Assembly (NCBI GenBank): GCA_965218865.1
Contig: CBDCME010000009.1
Span: forward strand, 62,001 to 126,000
Direction: 5' to 3'
DNA: 64,000 bases
DNA from: CBDCME01 sp965218865
Lineage (GTDB): Bacteria > Pseudomonadota > Alphaproteobacteria > JAAXGF01
Below are positions 43,549-53,934 of this stretch, piece by piece. The position numbers and the translations under genes are program-made. Within the stretch, counting starts at the first letter, position 1; each line of letters begins with the position of its first letter. Under the pieces are notes generated by a model. It saw nothing but the letters and a program-made list of their open reading frames with translations. It was not told the DNA's origin and made no database searches.

Positions 43549-44529
43549 TTAAGCCGCTTGGCGTTGATGGTTCAAGCGGCGGTTTTGGGTGGTCAGTTTT
43601 TTGATCCTTTTTCTTTTTTCGATGATGGCGGTGTGGCGTCCAAAGTAGGCGTCGGCTGGAGTTACGTTGCCGATGCTCTCGTGGTAGCGTTGGTTGTTGT
43701 AGTGATCGACGAAGGCGCTGATCTGGTTTTCGAGATCGCCGGGTAGATAATAATTTTCAAGCAGGATCCGGTTCTTCAGCGTTTGATGCCAGCGCTCGAT
43801 CTTTCCCTGGGTTTGCGGGTGATACGGTGCGCCCCGAACGTGATCCATACCGTGGTCCTCGAGCCATTCAGCCAGATCGCCGGAGATATAGGACGAGCCG
43901 TTGTCGCTGAGCAGCCTCGGCTTGTGGACGACATTGGCGCGATTGCAGCCTGAGGCTTCTAGCGCCAACTTCAGTGTTGCCGTCACATCGTCCGCCGTCA
44001 TGTTGGTGCAGAGCTTCCAAGCAATGATGTGGCGGGAATAGTCGTCCAGGATGGTCGACAGGTAAAACCAGCCCCAGCCGATGACCTTGAGATAGGTGAA
44101 GTCGGTCTGCCACAGCTGGTTCGGCGCCGTGGTCTTGTCGCGGAACTCATCGGCTGCCTTGATGACCACGAAAGCGGGGCTGGTGATCAGGTCGTGGGCC
44201 TTGAGAAGCCGGTAAACCGAGGCTTCCGAGACAAAGTAGCCCCTGGTGTCCGTAAACCTGACGGCCAGTTCCCGGGGCGACAGTTGCGTCTCCTCCAGGG
44301 CAAGATCGATGATCTACCCCCGGACATCATCCGGGATCCGGTTCCACACCCGGCCCGGGCTGCTGTTGCGATCCTCAAGACCGGCGTCGCCAAAGGCCAG
44401 AAAGCGATCGTACCAGCGATAAAAGGTGGTCTTCGGAATGCCCAGCTTGTCCAAAGTGGACCCGACGCCCAGGTGGGACTGCTCGACCAGGCGGATGATC
44501 TCCAGCTTCTCGGATGCGGGATACCTCAT
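43549..44529 (-). pseudogene. IS3-family OrfB (rve integrase domain) with in-frame TAG
   Basis: The frame runs from ATG 44529 (MRYPASEKLEIIRLVEQSHL; HTH with KTTFYRWYDRFLAFGD) to the integrase core: APNQLWQTDFTYLKVIGWGW with the first Asp, PRLLSDNGSSYISGDLAEWL the second, and HPQTQGKIERWHQTLKNRIL the Glu. A TAG at 44314-44316 (between DDVRG and IIDLALEE) interrupts an otherwise continuous frame. Family sequence usually has Glu or Gln there. Confidence 0.85.
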
Positions 44530-44885
44530 TCCTCGCCTCCCCCATGCCCGATCATGTTTTTTTTGAGAAGACGGTTCTCCAGCGAAAGTTCGGCGACCAA
44601 CTCCTTCAAGTCGCGCATCTCCTGGCGCAGGCCTTTAACCTCGCCGGAGGTCGCTTGGCGCCCGGTGTCGCCGGCGAGCCGCTTTTTGCCCGCTTCCAAA
44701 AACTCTTTCGACCAGCTGTAATACAGACCCTCGGCGATGCCCTCGCGGCGGCACAAGGCGGCGATGCTCTCCTCGCCGCGCAGGCCCGACACCACGATCC
44801 GGATCTTCTCCTCAGCCGTATACTGCTTGCGTGTCTTGCGCCGAATATCCCGAACCGTTCTCTCCGCCGGGTCGTTCTTGCTCAT
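44526..44885 (-). CDS. IS3-family OrfA (HTH)
   Basis: About 119 aa: RKTRKQYTAEEKIRIVVSGL, REGIAEGLYYSWSKEFLEAG and a leucine-zipper-like helix MRDLKELVAELSLENRLLKK, the normal OrfA layout. Its TGA overlaps the orfB ATG. Confidence 0.88.
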   Translation of the reverse strand: MSKNDPAERTVRDIRRKTRKQYTAEEKIRIVVSGLRGEESIAALCRREGIAEGLYYSWSKEFLEAGKKRLAGDTGRQATSGEVKGLRQEMRDLKELVAELSLENRLLKKNMIGHGGGEE

Positions 44886-44947
44886 TGATTTCTGTCTCAT
44901 CTTCGTTCCCTTCGGTCACTACGATGAGCCAGAAATCCTCCGTTATG

Positions 44948-45819
44948 CAATTACCTCAATTTGTCCCAAAGGCACTGACGTCAGACAGTGCGGACTGGGT
45001 CGGCTTAGGTACGCGATGGGCCAATCCGTTCTTTGCTCTCTCGGCCGGAATCGTCCACCAGCGGTGTCAAAATCGATATTCTCCCAACGCATACTGGCGG
45101 TCTCACCGCCGCGCTGAGCCGTTATCAGGCGAAGCTTGAAGAGTGTCGCGACCAAAGCGCTTTCACCATCAAGCGCATTCCAGACGGCGCGGATTTCGTC
45201 ATCCTTGAGTACGCGATCACGGGGGTTTTCTTTGGCAGGCTTCGGGATGCCGACGCACGGATTTTCGCTTAGATGGTCTTCGGAAATAGCCCAGTTGAAG
45301 AGACGACGGACAATCTCGAATGTTCGGTTCGCCTGGATCGGCGACCCCCTGTCCATAATCCCCTGGGTCAGGTCCCGAATATCGCGCCGGCGAATGTCCT
45401 TCGCGCGCATCCGCCCGAGACGTAGGAACCACGTCGCGTTTAAGGGCCCTCTCGTCGAGGCGCCAGGATTTCTTGTTCGGCTTCGCGTAGCGCTCAACGT
45501 AGGTCTGCGCCAATTCCTCGAAAGTTTCGACCTTCCGCGCGGCAAGCTTCTCAGCCGCCGGATCACCACCTTGTATGGCGGCAAGTTGTACGGCTCTCGC
45601 TTGTTCGCGGGCTTTCGCCAATTCCATCTGCGGGAAAGTGCCCAACGTCAGACGTCGCTTTCGCCCTCCGGCCCGGTACATGACGATCCAGGATTTTCGG
45701 CCGCCATAAGAAACGCGAATGCCGAAGCCCGGGAGGTTTGTATCCCAGTAATCGACCTGTCCTCCTTCCGGCGCCTTCAGCGCGGCTACGCCACGCGCCC
45801 TGAGATTGATTTTCGGCAT
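44948..45819 (-). pseudogene. P4-type tyrosine integrase, frameshifted and truncated by IS3
   Basis: The N-terminus is clear (LKAPEGGQVDYWDTNLPGFG, then IRVSYGGRKSWIVMYRAGGR, TLGTFPQMELAKAREQARAV; the DUF4102 arm-binding domain). After ALKRDVVP the frame shifts near 45425 to RLGRMRAKDIRRRDIRDLTQ and continues into the catalytic domain with the first active Arg (LITAQRGGE). A second shift lies near 45015 (WTIPAERAKNGLAHRVP appears in another frame), and IS3 removes the rest, including the His-x-x-Arg and Tyr. Perhaps the integrase of the neighbouring prophage. Confidence 0.82.
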
Positions 45820-46271
45820 TGGTCAGTGATCCATCATCACGGTTTAGGTACCATATAGGTACCAGAAATGCGAAACAAGGTGAAATCGCGTGAATTGCGT
45901 TGGGAGGCAAATGCTATTGATTCAGAAGCGCTTTCTTCAGTTCATAGCGTTTCAGCGTTTTTCAGCGAAACCCATAGGTGAGATGGTCTGGTTACATTTT
46001 GTATCGATAATGTTTCGCGGATCAGCGGCTTCGCCTTGGCGGGTGTCATTTGATGGGCGTGGGCAAACCCACTGGTCGGAACAGGCCTGTTGGCCCTTCA
46101 CATCGATATCCGAGTTGACCTAGCCGGCCAGCCCGGCCGCGTACGCATCTTTTAACGTGCTCCGCCCGCCCCAAGCGGCTGAAACCCCGCATTTCATTGT
46201 GGAGAGGACTCTCAACGGGTGGTCCCCCGGCCGCATTATCGGATTCATGGGCGCGCCGTGCCCTGTCCAGT
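45820..46271. other. Intergenic between integrase and msrP
   Basis: About 450 bp. Near the integrase start there are two copies of TAGGTACCA (about 45844-45864). At 45946-45970 GCGTTTCAGCG recurs partly (TTTTTCAGCG). I cannot identify a tRNA or a convincing att site. No gene supported. Confidence 0.4.
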
Positions 46272-47243
<972 letters not shown>

Positions 47244-47377
47244 ATCGGCTCACCACCCAACATCCTCGGTCATCCACCTCGCCCGGTGCTCACTCACCAT
47301 GGATCCTCCGTACGCTGAAACATGGGGGCCGAGCGCACCACATCAACACCGGGTGATGACGGGCCGACCGCCCGAGA

Positions 47378-48580
47378 TTACTTCAAGGCTTCGCAGGCGC
47401 GCTGGATGCGGCGGCAGGCCTCCTCCAAGAGGCTCGTCGAGGTCGCGTAGGAAATGCGGAAATAGGGATCGAGTCCGAATGCGGTCCCTTGGACCACGGC
47501 AACCCCCTCCGAGTCGAGCAAGTAGGTGGCAAAATCCTGGCTTGAGGCGAGGACCTTTCCATCGGGCGTCGTCCTGCCGATGACGCCGGCGCAACTCGGA
47601 TAAACGTAAAACGCGCCCTGCGGCTTGAAACATTGCAGACCCGCCGCCTGGTTCAACATCCCGCAAACGAGATCGCGGCGGGCGCGGTACACCTCGTTAC
47701 GCTCGGCGAGGAAATCCATGGAACCGCTCAACGCCTCCACCGCGGCCGCCTGGCTAACCGACGACGGACACGAGGTACTCTGCGACTGGATTTTGGACAT
47801 CGCCTTGATGAGGTCGCGCGGTCCACCGGCGAAGCCGATCCGCCAGCCGGTCATCGCGTACGCCTTGGAAACGCCGTTGACCGTCAGGGTGCGGTCATAA
47901 AGACGCGATTCCACTTGGGCCGGTGTCACGAACTCGAAATCGTCATAGACGATTTGTTCGTACATGTCGTCGGCCATGATCCGGACTTCCGAATGGCCGA
48001 GCAAAACATCGGTCAGCGCCCGCATCTCGTCCCGCGCGTAGGCCGCCCCGGTGGGGTTGCTGGGCGAATTGAGGATCACCCATTTGGTCCGCGGCGTGAT
48101 CGCCTTCTCGAGGTCCTCGGCGGTCATCTTGAATCCGGCTTCCTCGGGACAAATCACCGGCACCGGCGTGCCCTCGGCAAGAACGACCATGTCGGGATAC
48201 GAGACCCAATAGGGCGCCGCGAAAACGACCTCGTCGCCGGGATCCAGGGTCGCCATGAGGGCGTTGAAGATGACCTGCTTGCCGCCGGTGCCGACCGAGA
48301 TTTGATCGGGTTCGTATTCGAGACCGTTGTCGCGCTTGAATTTACCGCAGGCCGCCTTTTTCAACGCCGGCGTCCCATCGACCGCGGTGTATTTGGTCTC
48401 GCCCTCAGCGATCGCGCGCATCGCCGTGTCCTTGATGTGATCGGGGGTGTCGAAATCGGGTTCTCCGGCGCCGAGACCGATGACGTCCCGGCCCGCCGCC
48501 TTCAGTTCTGCGGCCCGGAAGGTCACAGCGATGGTCGGAGACGGCTTGATGCGGTCCAGGCGCACGGCGAGAAAGCTCAT
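47378..48580 (-). CDS. aspC: Aspartate aminotransferase (class I, type I-gamma)
   Basis: 400 aa PLP enzyme exchanging amino groups between aspartate and 2-oxoglutarate in the cytoplasm. LGAGEPDFDTPDHIK, ILNSPSNPTGAAYARDEM, and the PLP lysine in TVNGVSKAYAMTGWRIGFAG are present; LDPYFRISYATSTSLLEEAC carries the substrate-binding Arg. Complete, no lesions. Some members also act as prephenate aminotransferase, which cannot be excluded. Confidence 0.93.
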   Translation of the reverse strand: MSFLAVRLDRIKPSPTIAVTFRAAELKAAGRDVIGLGAGEPDFDTPDHIKDTAMRAIAEGETKYTAVDGTPALKKAACGKFKRDNGLEYEPDQISVGTGGKQVIFNALMATLDPGDEVVFAAPYWVSYPDMVVLAEGTPVPVICPEEAGFKMTAEDLEKAITPRTKWVILNSPSNPTGAAYARDEMRALTDVLLGHSEVRIMADDMYEQIVYDDFEFVTPAQVESRLYDRTLTVNGVSKAYAMTGWRIGFAGGPRDLIKAMSKIQSQSTSCPSSVSQAAAVEALSGSMDFLAERNEVYRARRDLVCGMLNQAAGLQCFKPQGAFYVYPSCAGVIGRTTPDGKVLASSQDFATYLLDSEGVAVVQGTAFGLDPYFRISYATSTSLLEEACRRIQRACEALK

Positions 48581-48796
48581 GGAACCTCCCAGTGGCTCGA
48601 TCCCAACGCTCGATTTCCATCCGCCGGGAAAAATTGATCCATCAAATCAAGACTCTAGTCGAATGGCTCGAGGGCGATGCCGAATTCCATCCGTTCGGAT
48701 CGAAACAGCCGCTATCAACGGCCAGCGCAATCTATGCCGAGCGCCGCGCCGGCGCAACATCCAGCCGACGACGGTCCCGCCACGTGGTTGTGGGCT

Positions 48797-49726
48797 TCAC
48801 CTGGCCGACAAACATTCCTGGAGCGCCCTGGCAAGTTCGCGCATGAGGCGGAAATATGCCTCGGGGCCGGGGGTCAGGTCGTTTCCGAGAGGATCGAGCA
48901 CGGCCAGGCGGACTGGGGTTCCCTCGATCACGGTACGGACCAGACCGGGTTCGAACTGCGGCTCGTAGAAGACGCAGCGGGCCCGAAGAGAGCGTATTTT
49001 TCGCCGGATTTCCATCACCCGCCTGACACCCGGCCGGCGTTCGGGGCTGACCGTAATCGAACCGACGGCGCCTGTCCGGTAGCGATGTTCAAAATATTGA
49101 TAGGCGTCGTGAAAAACGACGTAGGGCTCATGCCTCACCGGCGCCAGCAAGCCGGAGATTTCGGAATCGAGAGCCGCCAAACGCGCCGCGACGAGGCTTC
49201 CGTTGCGCTCGTAACGGTCGGCATTACCCGGATCGAGTTCGGCCAGCACGGAAACGACCAGATCAACGGTCCGCTTGGCGTTGACCGGATCGAGCCAGAA
49301 ATGGGGATCGCTCTCCTCGCCACCCTCGTGCTCACCATCCTCGGCCGAATGCCCGGCTGCGTCCTCCCATGCCCCGCCCCCGCGCGGGGGAAGCCGCAAC
49401 AGCCCTTCCGCGCCCGAGAGGGTGATCACCTTTGCGTCGGTCGACAAGGACTTGAGCGGCTTGGCGAGAAAGGTTTCGAGATTCTCGCCGACCCAAAATA
49501 TCACCTCGGCCTCGCTGAGGGCGCGGGCGGCGGAGGGTCGCAAATCGCGGGTATGAGGCGAGAACCCCGGGCCGACGATCAGTTCCGGTGTGCCGACCCC
49601 GGCCATGACCGCCGCGACGAGCGCGTGAATCGGCGTGACGCTGACGACGACCCGGGGCGGATCCGCCGCCGCCGGGGCGCAGGATAGCGCGGCAATGATC
49701 ACGATTCTGAGCAATTTGACGAACAT
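48797..49726 (-). CDS. znuA: Zinc ABC transporter substrate-binding protein (ZnuA-like)
   Basis: About 309 aa with a signal peptide (LLRIVIIAALSCAPAAA). Metal ligands are VSVTPIHALVAAVM, SDPHFWLDPVNAKRTVD and PYVVFHDAYQYFEHRY (three His), and the last acidic ligand lies near LDPLGNDLTPG. The His/acid-rich loop GHSAEDGEHEGGEESDPH is typical of zinc-binding members. Binds periplasmic zinc for uptake. Upstream in-frame ATG/TTG codons give extra residues, but MFVKLLRI starts a good signal peptide. No znuB or znuC follows; the next gene is aspC. Confidence 0.88.
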   Translation of the reverse strand: MFVKLLRIVIIAALSCAPAAADPPRVVVSVTPIHALVAAVMAGVGTPELIVGPGFSPHTRDLRPSAARALSEAEVIFWVGENLETFLAKPLKSLSTDAKVITLSGAEGLLRLPPRGGGAWEDAAGHSAEDGEHEGGEESDPHFWLDPVNAKRTVDLVVSVLAELDPGNADRYERNGSLVAARLAALDSEISGLLAPVRHEPYVVFHDAYQYFEHRYRTGAVGSITVSPERRPGVRRVMEIRRKIRSLRARCVFYEPQFEPGLVRTVIEGTPVRLAVLDPLGNDLTPGPEAYFRLMRELARALQECLSAR

Positions 49727-49782
49727 GTCCGTTCCGAACCGAGACATCGCTCGGCGCACTGGCTCGAAGGCGGAAAAGAACA

Positions 49783-49797
49783 TGATATAACGTATCA
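49783..49797 (-). promoter_or_regulatory. Zur-box-like palindrome upstream of znuA
   Basis: TGATATAACGTATCA is an imperfect dyad (TGATA/TATCA) resembling alphaproteobacterial Zur boxes with their central TATAAC. It lies 57-71 bp upstream of the chosen znuA start, in an AT-rich stretch. Zinc-dependent repression is the likely effect. Confidence 0.45.
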
Positions 49798-49938
49798 ATT
49801 CATTGCGTCAATCGGCCCCACGCGATGGTTGGCTTCGGCTCGGGATCGCCGCCGGCCGGCCGGCCTGGGAAGCGACCCGAAACGAGAGCGGAAAACTGGT
49901 TCGCCCGTCACGCTTCCGGGCCCGAAACCGGACCATGG

Positions 49939-49960
49939 GGCCGACCGCCGCGGGTCGGCC
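49939..49960. terminator. GC hairpin upstream of the MITE region
   Basis: Perfect 8-bp stem GGCCGACC/GGTCGGCC with a 6-base loop, but no T run follows. It may be a Rho-independent-like or processing hairpin. Confidence 0.35.
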
Positions 49961-50038
49961 AACTTCACCCAATCTTAATTGTTCAATGCTATTCGAAAAC
50001 CCTCTCTCCCTCAGTTTCGGAGAGTTCCTCCCTCAACT

Positions 50039-50070
50039 GGCCCCGCTCAATTGGCGGGGCCTTCTTTTTC
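50039..50070 (+). terminator. Rho-independent terminator
   Basis: An 8-bp stem GGCCCCGC/GCGGGGCC with loop TCAATTG is followed by TTCTTTTT. No gene ends immediately before it on the plus strand, so it may be a remnant. Almost the same stem-loop core (CGCTCAATTGGCGGGGCC) recurs inside MITE copy 1. Confidence 0.6.
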
Positions 50071-50223
50071 CGTTCTCGCCGAGCCCCTCTCCTTGTTCGG
50101 CGCCAAGAGGGCGCCACGAACTGGATTCCATCGCAAAGCCCGGTTCAAGATCGAGCGGAACGCATGTCGATTCCGACGCCTCCGGATGGACTGTCAATGA
50201 CGGGGCCATTCCGTTACTTTACA

Positions 50224-50376
50224 GTCTGTTCGAAAACTCGCGGCGCCGGCCCTCTCGCCGCTCAATTGGCGGGGCCCTCCCGGCCACCCATATCAGCGTA
50301 CTCTCGTGGGTGGCCGGGAGGGCGAGAGGGCCGGAACAGACGCAAAAAATGCGCGGACGCGCATTTTCGAATAGAC
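50224..50376. repeat. MITE copy 1 (153 bp, long imperfect inverted repeat)
   Basis: Ends GTCTGTTCGAAAA and TTTTCGAATAGAC are inverted. Inside, CCGGCCCTCTCG pairs with CGAGAGGGCCGG, and GGCCCTCCCGGCCACCCA with TGGGTGGCCGGGAGGG, so the whole element folds into one stem. It codes for no protein. It lies upstream of the TerD-like gene. Confidence 0.8.
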
Positions 50377-50522
50377 TTAGATACGCACGTGATCAGGGGC
50401 TTTTATTGAAAAGCGAATTCGCCGCTTTGGTTCTCCGCCCCTCCGCAGGCGAGTGTCTTTGGCGAGGCGCCAACGAACGCTGGCCGCCGTGCCCTGGATA
50501 GCTCGAATCAGGGGTGAGGCCC

Positions 50523-51128
50523 ATGGCCGTCGACTTATTGAAAGGAGAGCGGATCAGTCTCGAGAAAGTAGCGGGACAAGCGTTGACACGTGTTGCGATG
50601 GGTCTTGGCTGGGGCCAAAGAACGGTCGACAGGAAGGGATTTTTCGGCTTCGGCAAGGGACCCAAGCAAGTCGACGTCGATCTGGATGCGTCCTGTCTCC
50701 TGTTCGATGAACGCCACACCCAGCTCGACGCGATCTGGTTTCGCAGACTGCGGAGCAAGGATGGTTCGATTCGTCATACCGGCGACGACTTGGAGGGTGG
50801 TGGCGGCGCCGATCAACCGAATGAAAAAATCATCGTCGACCTGACCTCCATACCGGCCGAAGTGAGCTACGTCGTGTTTACGGTGAACAGCTTTACCGGC
50901 GAGGAGTTCAGCGGGGTTCCCCACGCCTTCTGCAATATCGTCGACGAACAAACGGGCACGGAAATCGCCCGCTTCAATTTATTCCTGGAGGGTGGCACCT
51001 TCACCGGCCTGGTCATGGCCAAGCTGGACCGCGACGAAGGCGGTTGGAAATTTCACGCCCTCGGTGAAATGGCCAACGGACGCACCTTCCACGAAATGCT
51101 GCCGAACATTCAACCTTTCCTGGCCTAA
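50523..51128 (+). CDS. TerD-family (tellurium/stress) protein
   Basis: About 201 aa. MAVDLLKGERISLEKVAG is the usual start, VDVDLDASCLLFDER the first strand, HTGDDLEGGGGADQPNEKI the calcium-binding D-rich loop, and SYVVFTVNSFTGEEFSGVPH plus NLFLEGGTFTGLVMAKLDRD the remainder. TerD-like proteins bind Ca2+ and act in general stress or membrane-associated responses. Only one ter gene is present here. ATG 50523 is chosen over 50514 by homology. Flanked by MITEs on both sides. Confidence 0.85.
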   Translation: MAVDLLKGERISLEKVAGQALTRVAMGLGWGQRTVDRKGFFGFGKGPKQVDVDLDASCLLFDERHTQLDAIWFRRLRSKDGSIRHTGDDLEGGGGADQPNEKIIVDLTSIPAEVSYVVFTVNSFTGEEFSGVPHAFCNIVDEQTGTEIARFNLFLEGGTFTGLVMAKLDRDEGGWKFHALGEMANGRTFHEMLPNIQPFLA

Positions 51129-51136
51129 CTGGCCCT

Positions 51137-51413
51137 CGCGCGGGGAGATCGAGGTCATGCCCCTGGCGGTGGACACGGTCACGGCGACGGTCCACGATGG
51201 CCGCTACCGTGGCGATCCGCGCTGAGTCGATCCGCGCGAATTCGAACTTCAACCCAGGGATTCTTCGGGGCTTCCGCGCGGGGAGATCGAGGTCATGCCC
51301 CTGGCGGTGACACGGTCACGGCGACGGTCCACGATGGCCGCTACCGTGGCGATCCGCGCTGAGTCGATCCGCGCAGAATTCGAACTTCAACCCAGGGATT
51401 CTTCGGGGCTTCC
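51137..51413. repeat. 138-bp tandem duplication downstream of terD
   Basis: Two consecutive copies (51137-51274 and 51275-51413) begin CGCGCGGGGAGATCGAGG and end GGATTCTTCGGGGCTTC. They differ by one missing G (GGTGGACACGG against GGTGACACGG) and one inserted A. The first copy encodes a C-terminal-looking stretch (GEIEVMPLAVDTVTATVHDG) of some unassigned gene. Confidence 0.85.
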
Positions 51414-51439
51414 GCCGGAATGACTCGTCATTCCCGACA

Positions 51440-51592
51440 GTCTGTTCGAAAACTCGCGGCACCGGCCCCCGCCCCCTCCCGGCCAGCCCTATCAGCAACC
51501 TCTCGTGGGTGGCCGGGAGGGGGCGGGGGCCGGGAGGGGGAGAGGGCCGGAACAGACCCAAAAAATGCGCGGACGCGCATTTTCGAACGGAC
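51440..51592. repeat. MITE copy 2 (153 bp)
   Basis: Same length and ends as copy 1 (GTCTGTTCGAAAA...TTTTCGAACGGAC), with the same central inverted arms (CCCTCCCGGCCA / TGGGTGGCCGGGAGGG). It lies 34 bp upstream of the exchanger gene and may affect its expression. Confidence 0.8.
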
Positions 51593-51626
51593 ACTAAGTC
51601 ACAAATAGGACACGGAGCTGTCACGG

Positions 51627-52766
51627 ATGGAGCATCTATTCCTGGCGATCGCGATCATCACGGTGGCGTCGATCGTCATCATGTACGCATGCCACGGTTT
51701 CGACCAGGCGAGCGACTATCTGGGACGCAATATGGCCCCCGGCGTCAAGGGGGCGACGATCAATGCCATCGCATCCAGTTTACCGGAACTGATGACGGCG
51801 CTTTTCCTGCTTTTTCTCTATCACGACAAGGATGGGTTCAGCGCCGGGATCGCCACCACCGCCGGCAGCGCCATATTCAACTCCGTGGTCATTCCCATGC
51901 TCTGTATTTTTGCCGTAACCATCAGTGGCGTGACGCGGCAAGTCGGGACACGGGGCGGCCGCGCCAGGCTGAAGCGCGTGCGCGAGAAGGTATCGGTCAT
52001 GAAGATCGGGCGTCGCTCGCTCCTGCGCGATGGTTGCTTTCTCCTACTCGCCGAGGCGGTGCTGATCTATTTCCTCGGATTCACCACCATGACCTGGTGG
52101 ATGGGCGCCGCCATGATGTCCGTTTACGTCCTCTATTTCCTTGTCCTGGCTCGGGGATTTCGCTCCGGCGCTGAGAACCACATCGCGCTTCATGCCGGCG
52201 ATGAAGAGAAGAAACATTGGTTCATCGCGCTGTTCACTTTCGATTTCAACAGCCTGATCTTCGGCGGGCGGGCGCTGACGACGTCCTCGGCTTGGACGGT
52301 GGTGATCCTGAGCACGGGCGTCGTGGGCGTTTCCTGCTGGCAACTCGCCGACGCGGTGGTTCTGAGTTCGGAAGCCCTCGGCGTTCCGACATATTTTACC
52401 GCGATCATCTTCGCCGCCGCCGCGACCTCGGTGCCCGACACCGTTCTATCGATCAAGGACGCCTTGCGGGGCCGTCACGACGACGCCATCAGCAACGCCC
52501 TCGGGAGCAATACATTCGACATCACGGTGGCGCTGGGACTGCCGCTCCTGATTTACGGGTTACTCCACGGCGACGTGGCGCTGTCCTCCTCCGACGGAAT
52601 CAGCGCCGACATTCAGGTCCTGCAAATCGTCCTTTTCACCGTCACCGTTTTCGTCCTCGCGATATTTTTATTGTCGCGAAACATCACCCTTCGCACCGGC
52701 TACCTCCTGCTGTTCACCTACACCGCCTGGATCGGTATCCTGGTCTACAACCAATACGTCGTCTAA
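51627..52766 (+). CDS. Sodium/calcium exchanger (CaCA family) membrane protein
   Basis: 379 aa, about ten membrane spans. Two inverted alpha repeats carry the ion site: TINAIASSLPELMTALFLLF and AAAATSVPDTVLSIKDALRG, followed by DDAISNALGSNTFDITVALG. A long cytoplasmic loop separates the halves. Exports or imports Ca2+ against Na+ or H+ at the inner membrane. The TAA at 52764-52766 touches the left edge of IS630-E. Confidence 0.88.
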   Translation: MEHLFLAIAIITVASIVIMYACHGFDQASDYLGRNMAPGVKGATINAIASSLPELMTALFLLFLYHDKDGFSAGIATTAGSAIFNSVVIPMLCIFAVTISGVTRQVGTRGGRARLKRVREKVSVMKIGRRSLLRDGCFLLLAEAVLIYFLGFTTMTWWMGAAMMSVYVLYFLVLARGFRSGAENHIALHAGDEEKKHWFIALFTFDFNSLIFGGRALTTSSAWTVVILSTGVVGVSCWQLADAVVLSSEALGVPTYFTAIIFAAAATSVPDTVLSIKDALRGRHDDAISNALGSNTFDITVALGLPLLIYGLLHGDVALSSSDGISADIQVLQIVLFTVTVFVLAIFLLSRNITLRTGYLLLFTYTAWIGILVYNQYVV

Positions 52767-52856
52767 TACCAGCCGCCCCAGAGTTTGACTCGCGCAAAGG
52801 TTTACACGCTAGGTTTTGTGTGATTCAAGGTTGTTGGCAACAAGGGAGTGTGTTCA

Positions 52857-53423
52857 ATGCCAACGATTCCTTTGCGAAACGACTTTGATGCTGAAAGAGT
52901 CCGTGTTCTTGCGGCACGGAGCGATGATGGGAACCAGGCGCGCCGGCTTTTGTCGATGGCGGCCATCTACGATGGGATGGATCGAGCGTGCGCGGCGGGT
53001 ATTGGCGGCATGGATCGGCAGACGTTGCGGGACTGGGTTCACCGGTTCAACGCGGGAGGTCCGGCCGGTCTGATCGACCGCAAGCCGAACGGGGCGTTGC
53101 GTCGGTTGACGCCGTCGCAAATGGCGGCGCTTTCGCGGGCTATCGAGGCCGGTCCCGATCCCGAACGGGATGGGGTCGTGCGCTGGCGCTGCATCGATCT
53201 CAAGCAACTGATCCGAACGCGCTTCGGCGTGGACTATCACGAGCGGAGCGTCGGCAAGCTGCTGGCCGCGCTCGGGTTCTCGCATATTTCCGCGCGCCCG
53301 CGCCACGTCGGCCAGGATGCGCGGGCACAGGAGGAATTTAAAAAAAAGTTTTCCCGAACACTTGGCGAAAATCGTAGCGGCACAGCCACCGGACACGCCC
53401 ATCGAGGTTTGGTTTCAAGATGA
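52857..53423 (+). CDS. IS630-E orfA: HTH half of the transposase
   Basis: 189 aa from ATG 52857 (AAGGGAG before it), the same as orfA in copies C and D. Overlaps orfB at the A8 slippage run (53340-53347). Confidence 0.85.
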   Translation: MPTIPLRNDFDAERVRVLAARSDDGNQARRLLSMAAIYDGMDRACAAGIGGMDRQTLRDWVHRFNAGGPAGLIDRKPNGALRRLTPSQMAALSRAIEAGPDPERDGVVRWRCIDLKQLIRTRFGVDYHERSVGKLLAALGFSHISARPRHVGQDARAQEEFKKKFSRTLGENRSGTATGHAHRGLVSR

Positions 53424-53922
53424 AATGCGCGTCGGCCAGAAGAACAGCCTGGTGCGCCAGTGGGCCCCAAAGGGATCGCGCCCGCGCCAGGTCAAGGACC
53501 TACGGACCTCTTCGGCGTATCTCTTCGGCGCCATCTGCCCCGAGCGCGGTGAGGGCGCGGCGCTGGTCATGCCGCGCGCCAATACTGAAGCCATGGACCT
53601 GCATCTCGAGGAAATCAGCCGGGCCGTTGCCCCAAACGCCCATGCCGTCGTGCTGCTCGACCAAGCCGCATGGCACACCACTGCCAAACTCGGCATCCCG
53701 GAGAACATCTCCCTCGTGCCTTTGCCACCCAAGTCCCCGGAGCTCAATCCCGCCGAAAATGTCTGGCAATACCTCCGCCAGAACTGGCTCTCCAATCGTG
53801 TCTTCGACTCCTATGAAGCCATCGTCGAGGCCTCTTGCCAAGCCTGGAACAACCTGACCGACCAACCTTGGAAGATCATGTCCATAGGCCTCAGAGCGTG
53901 GGCTCGCACAAGGCAATGTTAA
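53317..53922 (+). CDS. IS630-E orfB: DDE half of the transposase
   Basis: All three acidic blocks are present. The C-terminus reads RAWARTRQC, one residue different from copy C. Probably expressed as an orfA-orfB fusion. Confidence 0.85.
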   Translation: MRGHRRNLKKSFPEHLAKIVAAQPPDTPIEVWFQDEMRVGQKNSLVRQWAPKGSRPRQVKDLRTSSAYLFGAICPERGEGAALVMPRANTEAMDLHLEEISRAVAPNAHAVVLLDQAAWHTTAKLGIPENISLVPLPPKSPELNPAENVWQYLRQNWLSNRVFDSYEAIVEASCQAWNNLTDQPWKIMSIGLRAWARTRQC

Positions 53923-53934
53923 GGGCGGTTGGTA

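Larger units (their letters stand above)
43515..44947 (-). mobile_element. IS3-family element
   Basis: Inverted ends CATAAGGGAGGATCTGGCTCAT (left, about 43515) and the complement of ATGAGCCAGAAATCCTCCGT (right, to about 44947) bound orfA and orfB. It truncates the integrase gene. orfB has an in-frame TAG, so this copy is probably immobile on its own. Confidence 0.8.
52767..53934 (+). mobile_element. IS630-family element copy E
   Basis: Full-length 1168 bp, left end TACCAGCCGCCC (one base different), right end GGGCGGTTGGTA. Inserted exactly between the exchanger stop codon and the last codon of rmlD, whose TAA uses the IS border. Confidence 0.93.
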
